From Halomonas salinarum (lineage in GTDB: Bacteria > Pseudomonadota > Gammaproteobacteria > Pseudomonadales > Halomonadaceae), in contig NZ_WWNB01000026.1 of assembly GCF_012062845.1 (NCBI RefSeq), forward strand, positions 1 through 35,196: a stretch of 35,196 nucleotides of DNA, written 5' to 3'. Below, piece by piece: positions 16,592-23,747 of this stretch. Made by a program: the position numbers and the translations under genes. The notes under the pieces are model-generated. The model was not told the origin of the DNA. It saw only the letters and a program-made list of their open reading frames with translations, and did no database searches. Numbering within the stretch: position 1 is the stretch's first letter; every line of letters begins with the position of its first letter.

Positions 16592-16702
16592 GGCGTGGCT
16601 CCCGGGCAGATCGGTGGCAAGCGGCGTAGAGGAAGACTCGACAGGCCGCCGCGCGCCGCGTTGCTGGATGTCGAACTTGGATACTACGACTAGCCTAGGT
16701 CT

Positions 16703-16722
16703 GCTTTACGTTAACGTAAAGC
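16703..16722. promoter_or_regulatory. LiuR-type operator upstream of the liu operon
   Basis: GCTTTACGTTAACGTAAAGC is a perfect 20-bp palindrome. From memory, MerR-family LiuR regulators in gammaproteobacteria bind sites with the core TTTACGTTAACGTAAA, so position and sequence both fit control of liuA and downstream genes. No liuR gene is visible in the window, although it usually leads the operon. Confidence 0.8.
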
Positions 16723-17087
16723 AAGAGATGGTTGGGATCGACCAAGGTGGTAAACGGTCATACATGACCTATAAGTGCTGTCACTAAAAACGCCATGCCA
16801 GGCGATGAAAATGGGGAAGGTAAAGGAAACGGGGATAGTGGAGAGAAAAGTGGCGGACAGCTCAGAGTAGCGTTACGAGGAGTGATAGGGCATCCCGACG
16901 ATGTGAGCAGAGACGAGGAAGGTGGTAGAAAATGTAATCGCTAAGAAGGCAGTAGCGACGAACTTAGTCGAGGGCGGGCTAACGCAGAGGCCCAGAACGA
17001 GCTCAGGCGCCCTAGAGGCGCCCGATGATCAGCGTCGAATAGCGCTAAAAAACGGCTAGCGACATCGCTTTCATGATACGGGAGTGA
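16723..17087. other. Intergenic spacer, ~365 bp, between liu promoter and tup operon
   Basis: The spacer is purine-rich on the plus strand and has no plausible gene. A 6-bp stem with 5-nt loop (GGCGCC-CTAGA-GGCGCC) lies at 17006-17022. A run of six A residues near 17048-17053, after a weak AGCG/CGCT hairpin, could end minus-strand tup transcription, but neither makes a convincing terminator. Confidence 0.4.
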
Positions 17088-17912
17088 TCAGGAACCGTCG
17101 GCATTGGGGAAGAATAGCTGTTGGCCATCGAGGCTGTAATCAGCGATTGCCTCCTGGCCCTCGTCGGAGATCAGCCAGTTATGCCACTGCTCGGCCAGAT
17201 CATGTTTGAGGTCCGGAAAGCGCTCTTCACTGATCAGGATGCTGCCGTACTGATTGAAGAGGGCCTCGTCGCCTTCGAAGACGATCTCCAGGTTCTGCGG
17301 GTTATTGAAGGCGACCCAGGTGGCGCGGTCGGATATCACATAGGCGTCCATGCCAGCGGCAGTGTTGAGGGTTGGCCCCATGCCGCTACCCAGTTCACGG
17401 TACCATTCGCCGCTCGGTTCAATGTCGGCAGCGTCCCACAGGCGAAGCTCGGCACGGTTGGTACCGCTGTCATCGCCGCGTGAGGCAAAGGGCGCTTCGG
17501 CTTCGGCGATACGCGTCAGGGCTTGTTCGATGTCTTTTGCACCGCGCACACCAGCGGGGTCACTGTCCGGCCCGAGGATCACGAAGTCGTTGTACATGAC
17601 GTTTTGACGTTCGCTGCCATAGCCTTCTTCAACGAAACGCTTCTCACCAGTAGTATCATGCACCAGCAGGCTGTCGGCATCGCCGCGACGGGCGATCTCG
17701 AAGGCCTGGCCGGTACCCACCGCAACGACACGCACGTCGATGCCGCTGTCTTCCTTGAACTTGGGCAGGATCGAATCGAACAGTCCCGATTGTTCTGTGG
17801 ACGTGGTCGACGCCAGGGTGATGAAGGGGGCGTCATCCTGAGCAAGGGCAGCGGTCGTCAGGGTGCTGCCGATAAGGCCCAGGGCGGCAAGGCTGAGTAT
17901 CCGATAGCGCAT
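17088..17912 (-). CDS. tupA: Tungstate ABC transporter, periplasmic binding protein
   Basis: This 274-residue exported protein captures tungstate for the TupBC importer. It has a Sec signal peptide (MRYRILSLAALGLIGSTLTTAALA, cut before QDD). The oxyanion-binding signature ITLASTTSTEQSGLFD follows at residues 31-46; the STTS stretch marks the TupA branch rather than ModA. Further family marks are VGTGQAFEIARRGDADSLLVH, MYNDFVILGP and FASRGDDSGTN. The ATG at 17912 is chosen because AAGGAAAG precedes it and it begins the signal peptide. Its placement last, after permease and ATPase, is less usual than A-B-C. A 66-bp gap separates it from tupC. Confidence 0.93.
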   Translation of the reverse strand: MRYRILSLAALGLIGSTLTTAALAQDDAPFITLASTTSTEQSGLFDSILPKFKEDSGIDVRVVAVGTGQAFEIARRGDADSLLVHDTTGEKRFVEEGYGSERQNVMYNDFVILGPDSDPAGVRGAKDIEQALTRIAEAEAPFASRGDDSGTNRAELRLWDAADIEPSGEWYRELGSGMGPTLNTAAGMDAYVISDRATWVAFNNPQNLEIVFEGDEALFNQYGSILISEERFPDLKHDLAEQWHNWLISDEGQEAIADYSLDGQQLFFPNADGS

Positions 17913-17978
17913 ACGAGCTTTCCTTCTAATAGTGGTGACAACGAGTAAAAGCAACTGGTGAGGTCGAGGCAGAACGCG

Positions 17979-18710
17979 TTACCAGACCAGTTCTCCTTTC
18001 ACGAAGGCTTGCGCCTCCGCAGTACGTGGTACCGAGAAGAATGTCTCGGCCTTGCTGTGCTCGACCAGTCGGCCGCTGCACAGAAAAATCACCTCATCGG
18101 CCAGTCGGCGAGCCTGGTGGAGGTCGTGGCTAGTCATGACGATGCGGGTGCCTCGGCGGTGGAAATCCTCGATCGCATCTTCGACCGCCTTGATGGCGGC
18201 AGGGTCCAGCGCGGCGGTGGGCTCATCCAGAAATAGCACCTCGGGGCCGATGAGCCAGGCGCGAGCCAGTGCCAGCCGCTGCTGTTCGCCACCCGACAGC
18301 ACTCTTGCTGGCCGTTTTGCCAGGGCGGCAAGCCCAAAGCGTTGCAACGCTTCCATGGCCTTTGCGCGTCGCCTGGTGCGAGGTTCCCCGTTGATCTTCA
18401 ATGTGTAGGTCAGGTTGGCCAGTGCCGAGCGGCGCAGCAGCACCGGTCGCTGGAAGACCATGGCTTGACGCGGCCGGCCATTCGGCCAACGGATCTGACC
18501 TCGACTGGGCTGCAGCAGGCCGTGGGCCAGGCGCATCAGGAGGCTTTTGCCGGCGCCGTTGGGGCCCATGATCAGGGTCTTGCCGGCGCCCGTAAGCGTG
18601 AGCGTCACGTCATCCAGCAGGGCCTGGCCACGATGTTCGAAGCTCACCGACTCCATCGCCAGGCCAGCGGGAGACGCGTTGGTACTAATCGCCATGCTCA
18701 TGTCGTTCAT
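17979..18710 (-). CDS. tupC: Tungstate ABC transporter, ATP-binding protein
   Basis: This 243-residue ABC ATPase powers tungstate import. Walker A is GPNGAGKS (49-56), the signature is LSGGEQQR (138-145), Walker B is VLFLDEP (158-164), and the H-loop histidine is in TSHD. It has no TOBE domain, as expected for TupC-type rather than ModC-type ATPases. The ATG at 18710 overlaps the tupB stop by 4 bp. Function comes from TupA/TupB neighbours as much as from its own sequence. Confidence 0.92.
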   Translation of the reverse strand: MNDMSMAISTNASPAGLAMESVSFEHRGQALLDDVTLTLTGAGKTLIMGPNGAGKSLLMRLAHGLLQPSRGQIRWPNGRPRQAMVFQRPVLLRRSALANLTYTLKINGEPRTRRRAKAMEALQRFGLAALAKRPARVLSGGEQQRLALARAWLIGPEVLFLDEPTAALDPAAIKAVEDAIEDFHRRGTRIVMTSHDLHQARRLADEVIFLCSGRLVEHSKAETFFSVPRTAEAQAFVKGELVW

Positions 18711-19438
18711 CCCAGTCGCCTCCTGGCGGTTTCGCCGATGACGTAGGCGGCGCCGTTGATCAGTGCCACCAGACTCAACAGCACGATCCCGAGTCCTAGT
18801 GCCAACGGCAAATTGCCCTTGCTGGTCTCAAGCGCGATGGCGGTCGTCATGACACGCGTCACGCCATCGATGTTGCCACCGACGATCAATACCGCGCCGA
18901 CTTCGGCGCTGGCGCGGCCAAAACCGGCCAGCACTACAGTAATCAGGCCGAAACGCGCATCCCACAGCAGGGTGGGAATGGCGCGGGCGCGGCTCAGTCC
19001 GAAAGAGGAAAGCTGCTCCCGATACTCGCCCCACAGCTCCTCGACCAATTGGCGCGCCAGGGCGGCGATAATCGGTAGCACCAGTACCACCTGGGCGATG
19101 ATCATGGCTGTTGGGGTGAACAGAAGGCCTAGCTCTCCCAGTGGGCCGACCCGAGACAGCAACAGGTAAACGCCAAGCCCGGCTACCACGGGTGGCAGGC
19201 CCATGAGCGCGTTGAGTGCCACGATGACCACCCCGCGGCCGGGCAGACGCCAAAGGGCCAGGGCGGCTCCCAGAGGTAGGCCGATCAGTGCTGCAGCCAG
19301 CACGGCGCTCAACGACACACGCAGCGACAGGGTGACGATGTCCACCAGTGCCGGATCCATGTCGATGACCAGAGCCAGGGCCGTTTGCAAGGCACTGTCG
19401 TTGTGCAGGTCGCTGTCTGTTATCCCGCTGGTCGGCAT
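18707..19438 (-). CDS. tupB: Tungstate ABC transporter, permease
   Basis: This 243-residue inner-membrane permease has about five to six helices and the ABC-permease coupling region (EYREQLSSFGLSRARAIPTLLWDARF), matching the EAA-loop area. LSLRVSLSAVLAAALIGLPLGAALAL and GLPPVVAGLGVYLLLSR are typical of the TupB/TupB-like permease family. The ATG at 19438 follows TCAGGAGAA. It leads the operon and faces a divergent regulator gene across a 116-bp region with an inverted repeat. Confidence 0.92.
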   Translation of the reverse strand: MPTSGITDSDLHNDSALQTALALVIDMDPALVDIVTLSLRVSLSAVLAAALIGLPLGAALALWRLPGRGVVIVALNALMGLPPVVAGLGVYLLLSRVGPLGELGLLFTPTAMIIAQVVLVLPIIAALARQLVEELWGEYREQLSSFGLSRARAIPTLLWDARFGLITVVLAGFGRASAEVGAVLIVGGNIDGVTRVMTTAIALETSKGNLPLALGLGIVLLSLVALINGAAYVIGETARRRLG

Positions 19439-19464
19439 GGCATTCTCCTGATAAGGCTTGCAGC

Positions 19465-19532
19465 ATGTGGTTTATAGAGCCTGAATGCATCCTATGCTGA
19501 AAAATATGCAGTCAAATACTATAAAACGACAT
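19465..19532. promoter_or_regulatory. Inverted repeat in the tupB/regulator divergent region
   Basis: The arms ATGTGGTTTATAG (19465-19477) and CTATAAAACGACAT (19519-19532) are complementary except for one extra base and one mismatch, and are separated by 41 bp. CAGCAT (19461) and ATGCTG (19494) form a second, inner pair. The spacing suggests two half-sites serving both divergent promoters. It is a candidate operator of the flanking HTH protein (inference). Confidence 0.45.
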
Positions 19533-19554
19533 GTGAACACGATGGATTCTGCCC

Positions 19555-20529
19555 ATGCTCAGAGATGACGCCTCTCAAGTGCCTCGCCATCCCTACCTAA
19601 CCACCGCCGAGGTGGCCGATTATCTGAGGCTCAAGGAGCGCAAGGTTTACGATCTGGTTCGCCAGGGCGAGATCCCTTGCACCAAGGTGACCGGCAAATT
19701 GCTGTTTCCCCGACAGAGCATTGATCTGTGGTTGATGAGTCACCTGGAGGGCGATCAGCCCGGTCAACGACCGGTGCCGAGGGTGCTGGCGGGTAGCCAG
19801 GATCCGCTGCTCGAATGGGCGTTGCGCGAGAGTGGTTCAGAGCTTGCCATGCTTTGCCAAGGCAGTGGCGATGGCGCTCGCCGATTGCTTGAGGGTGACG
19901 CCCTGCTGGCAGGCGTGCATGTCATAGATGACGCCGATGGTGGCTATAACAGCCCGGAGTTGCTGGGGTTGGGCGGGGTACGCGATCTGGTGATGGTTCG
20001 CTGGGGGCGTCGTCGTCAGGGGTTGATGCTGCCGCCGGGCAACCCTTTAGGCATTCGCTCGCTGGACGCGCTCATCAAGGTGAACGCAGTGGCAGGGAAT
20101 AACAGAGAGGGTGAAAATCTCGCACGAACAAGGAAGCGCGAGGAGGGTGCACCGGTAGTGGCAAGACGCCAGCCGGGCGCTGGTGCCGACCGATTACTGT
20201 GTTATCTGCTGAAACGGGCCGGTCTTGGCCTTGAAGAGGTACGGTTTGCCCGCCATCCCATGCTCAATGAGGATGATCTGGCTCTGGCGGTTCATCAGGG
20301 GCAAGCCGATGTCGGGCTGGGTGTCGAGGCCGCGGCGCATCGCCATGGGCTCGATTTTTTACCTTTACATCAGGAATGCTTCGACCTGGCCATGCGGCGG
20401 CGTAGCTACTTCGAGCCCCCGGTGCAGCATCTGTTGGCCTTTGCGAGAGAGCCACGTTTTGCAGAGCGAGCCTCCCTGATGCAGGGCTATGATCTCGCCG
20501 GGCTTGGCGAGGTCGTCTACAACTCCTGA
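19555..20529 (+). CDS. One-component regulator: excisionase-like HTH plus molybdate-binding-like domain
   Basis: The product has 324 residues and is cytoplasmic, with no signal peptide. Residues ~13-60 (YLTTAEVADYLRLKERKVYDLVRQGEI...GKLLFPRQSIDLWL) form a MerR/excisionase-type winged HTH. Residues ~75-320 resemble a periplasmic-binding-protein fold of the COG1910 type found in molybdate-responsive regulators: RQPGAGADRLLCYLLKRAG, DDLALAVHQGQADVGLGVEAAA and a C-terminal LGEVVYNS. Divergent placement from tupBCA suggests it senses tungstate or molybdate and controls the transporter. This is inference; it is not ModE and I do not recognise a gene name. The ribosome site before 19555 is weak. Confidence 0.75.
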   Translation: MLRDDASQVPRHPYLTTAEVADYLRLKERKVYDLVRQGEIPCTKVTGKLLFPRQSIDLWLMSHLEGDQPGQRPVPRVLAGSQDPLLEWALRESGSELAMLCQGSGDGARRLLEGDALLAGVHVIDDADGGYNSPELLGLGGVRDLVMVRWGRRRQGLMLPPGNPLGIRSLDALIKVNAVAGNNREGENLARTRKREEGAPVVARRQPGAGADRLLCYLLKRAGLGLEEVRFARHPMLNEDDLALAVHQGQADVGLGVEAAAHRHGLDFLPLHQECFDLAMRRRSYFEPPVQHLLAFAREPRFAERASLMQGYDLAGLGEVVYNS

Positions 20530-20534
20530 GATGC

Positions 20535-20802
20535 TCGCTTATACGCCGTCCTGATATGAGGAGAACCATCCCGAGGCGCTTCATGCGCCGGTAGATGGTG
20601 GGGCGCGCGACAACCCGAGCTCCCGGGCCACGTCACTGATGCTCAAGCGGTGCTTCCTGAGTCTTACGGCGACATTCTGGGTATGACGATCGTCTTGCTC
20701 GTTCTGTGCTCCGGTCACCTTGGGCTTGCCTCGCTCGACAAGGTGCTCAGCGTTCCCTTCATGTGAAGCAGACAAGCCCAGATGCGCCTCACAGTCTGGC
20801 AT
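20535..20802 (-). pseudogene. Relic of a Fis-type HTH regulator C-terminus (frameshifted)
   Basis: On the minus strand, NVAVRLRKHRLSISDVARELGLSR is followed, after a one-base frame change near 20605-20615, by PTIYRRMKRLGM. Joined, this is a typical Fis-type HTH as found at the C-terminus of sigma-54 activators. The preceding ~40 codons are low-complexity and linker-like, and the central AAA+ domain is absent. The tail overlaps nothing functional and stands between two intact genes, so it is a decayed fragment. Confidence 0.5.
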
Positions 20803-20894
20803 TGTATTGCGTTGACGTGAGGAGAGGTTTTGGCGGTGCGATGAGTATCGAAGAGAGAAGAAAGCTATTGCAAGACTGGCCTACGTGTGGAAAT

Positions 20895-20922
20895 GGCGTC
20901 ACTGACCAGGGTCAGTGACGCC
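20895..20922 (-). terminator. Strong hairpin after sbtA
   Basis: A perfect 12-bp stem (GGCGTCACTGAC with GTCAGTGACGCC) closes a CAGG loop just 11 bp after the sbtA stop. The minus-strand sequence after it is ATTTCC, a weak T tract, so it may terminate or simply protect the transcript end. Confidence 0.5.
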
Positions 20923-20932
20923 AAAGCCTGGT

Positions 20933-21871
20933 TCAGCCCAGCCACAGCGCCAGCTGGTGGTAGAGGGGGATGCCCACGATCACGTTCAGTGGGAAGGTGA
21001 AGCCGAGCGCTGCCAGCATGGCCAAGCCGATGTTGGCCTCGGGGATGGCGTTGCGCATGGCGGCCGGTGCCGCGATATAAGAGGCGCTGGCGGCAAGCGC
21101 CGTCAGAATCAGTAGCGAACCGCTGGGCAGGCCCAGTGCCAGGCCGACTCCCAGACCGGCCAGCGACAGGATGAATGGCGCCACCAAAGCGAAGGTGAGA
21201 AGCCGCCAGTGAAACCAGGGGATGGGGCGCAGGGTTTCGGCCGCGGTCAGGCCCATCTGCAGCAGGAAGAGCGCCAGCACCGCATGGAAGGCACCGGTGA
21301 ACAACTCAGTGACATTGGCGCCCTGCATGGGGCCATACATGGCGCCGATGACGGCGCCGCCGGCCAGCAGGATCACCCCGCGGTTGGTCAGGGTCTCATG
21401 CCAGATGCCCTGCAGTGCCTCGCCAGAGTCACTGCCCTTGTGGCGTCGATAGAGGGCGATGGCCACCATGATCGCCGGCAGTTCCATCATCACCAGGTAG
21501 AGTGTGACCTCGGCGCCGATGGGGAGGCCGCGACCTTCGGCGAAGGCCAGTGCTACGGCAAAGGTGCCGGCGCTGACCGAGCCATAATGGGCGGCGATGC
21601 TGGCGCTGTCGGCAGGTGAGAGGCGAACCAAGCGGCGCAGTACTGGCATCAGGACGAGTGGGATCACTGTGCCCAGTGCTGCGACGGCGAGCAGTTCCGG
21701 CAGCAGCGACCAGCGCAGGTTGCCGTATAGCGCCATGCCACCCTTGAGGCCGATGGTCAGCATCAGCAGCAGGCTCAAAGTGTCGTAGGCGGCCTTGGGG
21801 ATGTCGAGGTCGGACTTGACGATACCGGCAAGCAGGCCGAGCAGAAAGAACATCACGACAATATCGGGCAT
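20933..21871 (-). CDS. sbtA: SbtA-type sodium-dependent bicarbonate transporter
   Basis: This 312-residue inner-membrane protein has about ten helices and belongs to the SbtA (former DUF897) family, which imports bicarbonate with sodium. Marks include LLGLLAGIVKSDLDIPKAAYDTLSL at the N-terminus, AAHYGSVSAGTFAVALAF in the middle with the repeat-half SASYIAAPAAMRNAIPEAN, and ALGFTFPLNVIVGIPLY at the end. Length is slightly under that of cyanobacterial SbtA. The PII-like partner SbtB usually found beside it is absent here. A divergent LysR gene 125 bp away is the likely regulator. In a heterotroph it may supply bicarbonate for carboxylases such as the biotin enzymes (inference). Confidence 0.88.
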   Translation of the reverse strand: MPDIVVMFFLLGLLAGIVKSDLDIPKAAYDTLSLLLMLTIGLKGGMALYGNLRWSLLPELLAVAALGTVIPLVLMPVLRRLVRLSPADSASIAAHYGSVSAGTFAVALAFAEGRGLPIGAEVTLYLVMMELPAIMVAIALYRRHKGSDSGEALQGIWHETLTNRGVILLAGGAVIGAMYGPMQGANVTELFTGAFHAVLALFLLQMGLTAAETLRPIPWFHWRLLTFALVAPFILSLAGLGVGLALGLPSGSLLILTALAASASYIAAPAAMRNAIPEANIGLAMLAALGFTFPLNVIVGIPLYHQLALWLG

Positions 21872-21927
21872 AGGTCTCTCTTCTGGAGTCGCAGTGGCAG
21901 GATAGCGGCGGATTGTGAGGATTGTTT

Positions 21928-21943
21928 AATATTGATTCAAATT
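21928..21943. promoter_or_regulatory. Candidate LysR box between sbtA and the LysR gene
   Basis: AATATTGATTCAAATT is an imperfect palindrome centred on T21936 with the TTGA-T-TCAA core, fitting the T-N11-A pattern of LysR-type operators. GATTGTTT occurs as a direct repeat at 21920-21927 and 21944-21951, flanking it. Position between divergent start codons supports the call. Confidence 0.5.
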
Positions 21944-21960
21944 GATTGTTTGGCTGCATA

Positions 21961-21980
21961 ATATAGATGACTATCTATAT
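21961..21980. promoter_or_regulatory. Perfect palindrome just upstream of the LysR gene
   Basis: ATATAGAT-GACT-ATCTATAT is a perfect 8-bp inverted repeat with a 4-bp spacer, ending 16 bp before the LysR start codon. It overlaps where a promoter or leader would be and may be an autoregulatory site or a leader hairpin. Confidence 0.45.
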
Positions 21981-21996
21981 ATAAATGGAGCCAACC

Positions 21997-22956
21997 ATGA
22001 ACGTGCGCCACCTGACGTTTCGGCTACTGCAAGTGTATGTGGCGGTGGTGCGAAGCGGCTCGGTGAGCGAGGCCGCTCGTCAGCTTCACTTGACCCAGCC
22101 GACCGTTTCCCAACAGCTCAAGCGGCTGGCCGAGGCGGTGGGGGAGCCGCTGCTGGAGAGCCGTCATAGCCGCCTGGTTACCACCCAGGCCGGCAGTGGG
22201 CTCTATCGCGCCAGCCGGGATGTGCTCGACCGCTTCGGGGACTTCGAGGATTACCTTGCCGCCCTGCGTGGCGGAGAGCGGGGGCGATTCAGTATTGCCC
22301 TGGTCAACACGGCGCAGTACGTGCTGCCCCGGCTATTGGGACCGTACAGTCAGGCGTTTCCCGAGGTTGACGTGACGCTACATATCGGCAACCGTCGCCA
22401 GATGCTGACCCGCTTCGAGCGGCAGGACGACGATCTCTATGTGTTCAGTCATCCCCCCTCGCTGGCTCATGCACTGGCTGGCCGATTCCTGCGCAATCCG
22501 TTGGTGGTGATCGCGCCGCGGGGCCATGCCCTGGCGATCCGCGAGCGCGTTTCCATAAGTGAACTGCTGGCGGAGCGCTTCCTGCTGCGGGAACCTGGCT
22601 CCGCCACGCGCATGCTATTCGAGAGCTGGCTGCAGGATCAGGGTCTGTCGCTGGGTCCGACCCTGCAGATGGCCAGCAACGAGGCGATCCGCGTGGGGGT
22701 AGCATCGGGCATGGGTCTTGCCGTGCTCTCCGAGCATGTGTTGCCACCGGAGCACCCCGACCTGGTGATCCTGCCGGTGGCGGGTTGGCCCATCGAGAGC
22801 CATTGGCAGTTCATCGTGCGCCGAGACCGGCGTTTGCCTCATGCCGCCCTGGGGTTTCTGACGTTTGTCCAAGGTCACCTGGGGGAGTGCGTGGAGGCGC
22901 GCTTTATCTCAAATGAATTGGGGGCAATGCTGGAGGGGCTGGAGTCGGGCACTTAA
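21997..22956 (+). CDS. LysR-family transcriptional regulator
   Basis: The product has 319 residues. The winged HTH lies at residues ~6-65 (LLQVYVAVVRSGSVSEAARQLHLTQPTVSQQLKRLAE), followed by a co-inducer-binding domain from ~95 (RGRFSIALVNTAQYVLPRLLGPY...) that resembles CbbR/CysB-type effector domains. The ATG at 21997 has TGGAG upstream; the alternative at 21985 adds four residues and is less well placed. Divergence from sbtA with LysR-type boxes between them suggests control of bicarbonate uptake (inference). Confidence 0.9.
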   Translation: MNVRHLTFRLLQVYVAVVRSGSVSEAARQLHLTQPTVSQQLKRLAEAVGEPLLESRHSRLVTTQAGSGLYRASRDVLDRFGDFEDYLAALRGGERGRFSIALVNTAQYVLPRLLGPYSQAFPEVDVTLHIGNRRQMLTRFERQDDDLYVFSHPPSLAHALAGRFLRNPLVVIAPRGHALAIRERVSISELLAERFLLREPGSATRMLFESWLQDQGLSLGPTLQMASNEAIRVGVASGMGLAVLSEHVLPPEHPDLVILPVAGWPIESHWQFIVRRDRRLPHAALGFLTFVQGHLGECVEARFISNELGAMLEGLESGT

Positions 22957-23051
22957 GGTACGTCGGCGGCGTTGGGCTGACTGTTGGCCGATCTTGGAGA
23001 ATGGTGATCCGTGGCACTGTGCTGCCAGGTAGTGCCATCGGCCATGGCGTA

Positions 23052-23462
23052 CAGGCGTTCACCCTCTCGCAGTCGACCAGGTTACGCAGGGGCTTGATGC
23101 CCAAGGGGTTGAGTTTTGCAGGCGCGACCCGTTGTGTGAGGCTCTCGAAGAACAGGTAGCTCGGTGAGCTGTCGATGCCATTGTTGCCCATCAGCTGGTC
23201 CCAGGCAGTGCGCTGAATCGGTGAGAATCGCGCCGCATCGCTGACTCCCTTCCAGAAGGTATGGAGCACTTCCCGGGCGCCCTCGCGGCTACTCCTGTGC
23301 AATCCATCGGCCAGCACCACGGCATTCATGGCACCGGCGCTGGTACCGCTGACCCCGACGATCTCCAGTCGATTCTCTTCCAGCAGGCGGTCGAGTACTC
23401 CCCAGGTCAGGGCGCCGTGTGAGCCGCCGCCCTGAAGTGCCAGGTCGGTCGTCGGTTGCCAT
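23052..23462 (-). pseudogene. Truncated, frameshifted copy of the patatin-like phospholipase gene
   Basis: It corresponds to the first ~145 codons of the intact gene at 29831-30901. Compared with that copy, 11 bp are missing right after the fifth codon (ATGGCAACCGACGAC then CGACCTGGC), which throws out the frame before the GGGSHG motif. Another 12 bp are missing in frame later (at the RNLVDCERVNAC junction). Homology stops at VNAC; the ~95 bp beyond to the LysR gene is unrelated. The GTSAG serine motif and downstream frame survive in sequence, but the catalytic Asp region is absent, so this copy cannot make an active enzyme. Confidence 0.85.
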
Positions 23463-23567
23463 GCTGTCTCATTGAGCCCTGAATGCAGAGGCCTGAATAC
23501 TGCGATGCAGCCTAGGCTTCCAGACCTTTGCTGTCTGCCCTAGGAAAGCGGGCGGCGTTGGGAGGAC
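23052..23567. repeat. Duplicated block, copy 1 (patatin gene 5' part)
   Basis: This block matches 30468-31006 closely in the same orientation (my eye estimate is above 90 percent identity), with small deletions of 11 and 12 bp. The two copies lie about 7.4 kb apart and flank sbtA-distal genes including the pao operon. Confidence 0.85.
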
Positions 23568-23747
23568 AATGGTGGCGTGCGTCTTACCAAGGTGATCGGA
23601 TTGTCGCTGACCTTCGATCATCGCGCGGTGAATGGCGCGCCGGCGGCGGCCTTCCTCAATACGTTGTGCGAGCGTATTGAGGCGCTGGTACCGGGCGCCT
23701 TCGATGCCGAACTCGCCGACCGAGCGAAGGAGCCCAGCGAATCATGA
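23568..23747 (+). pseudogene. 3' remnant of a 2-oxoacid dehydrogenase E2 (lipoamide acyltransferase) gene
   Basis: Sixty codons without a start read ...LTKVIGLSLTFDHRAVNGAPAAAFLNTLCERIEALV..., the C-terminal end of E2 acyltransferases. The catalytic His is in FDHRAVNGAPA. The lipoyl, E1/E3-binding and most of the catalytic domain are missing. The 5' edge coincides with the end of the duplicated patatin block, so a recombination joined the two. The stop (TGA 23745-23747) overlaps the next ATG, showing that the E2 gene was once coupled to the lipoate-ligase-like gene. Confidence 0.75.
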
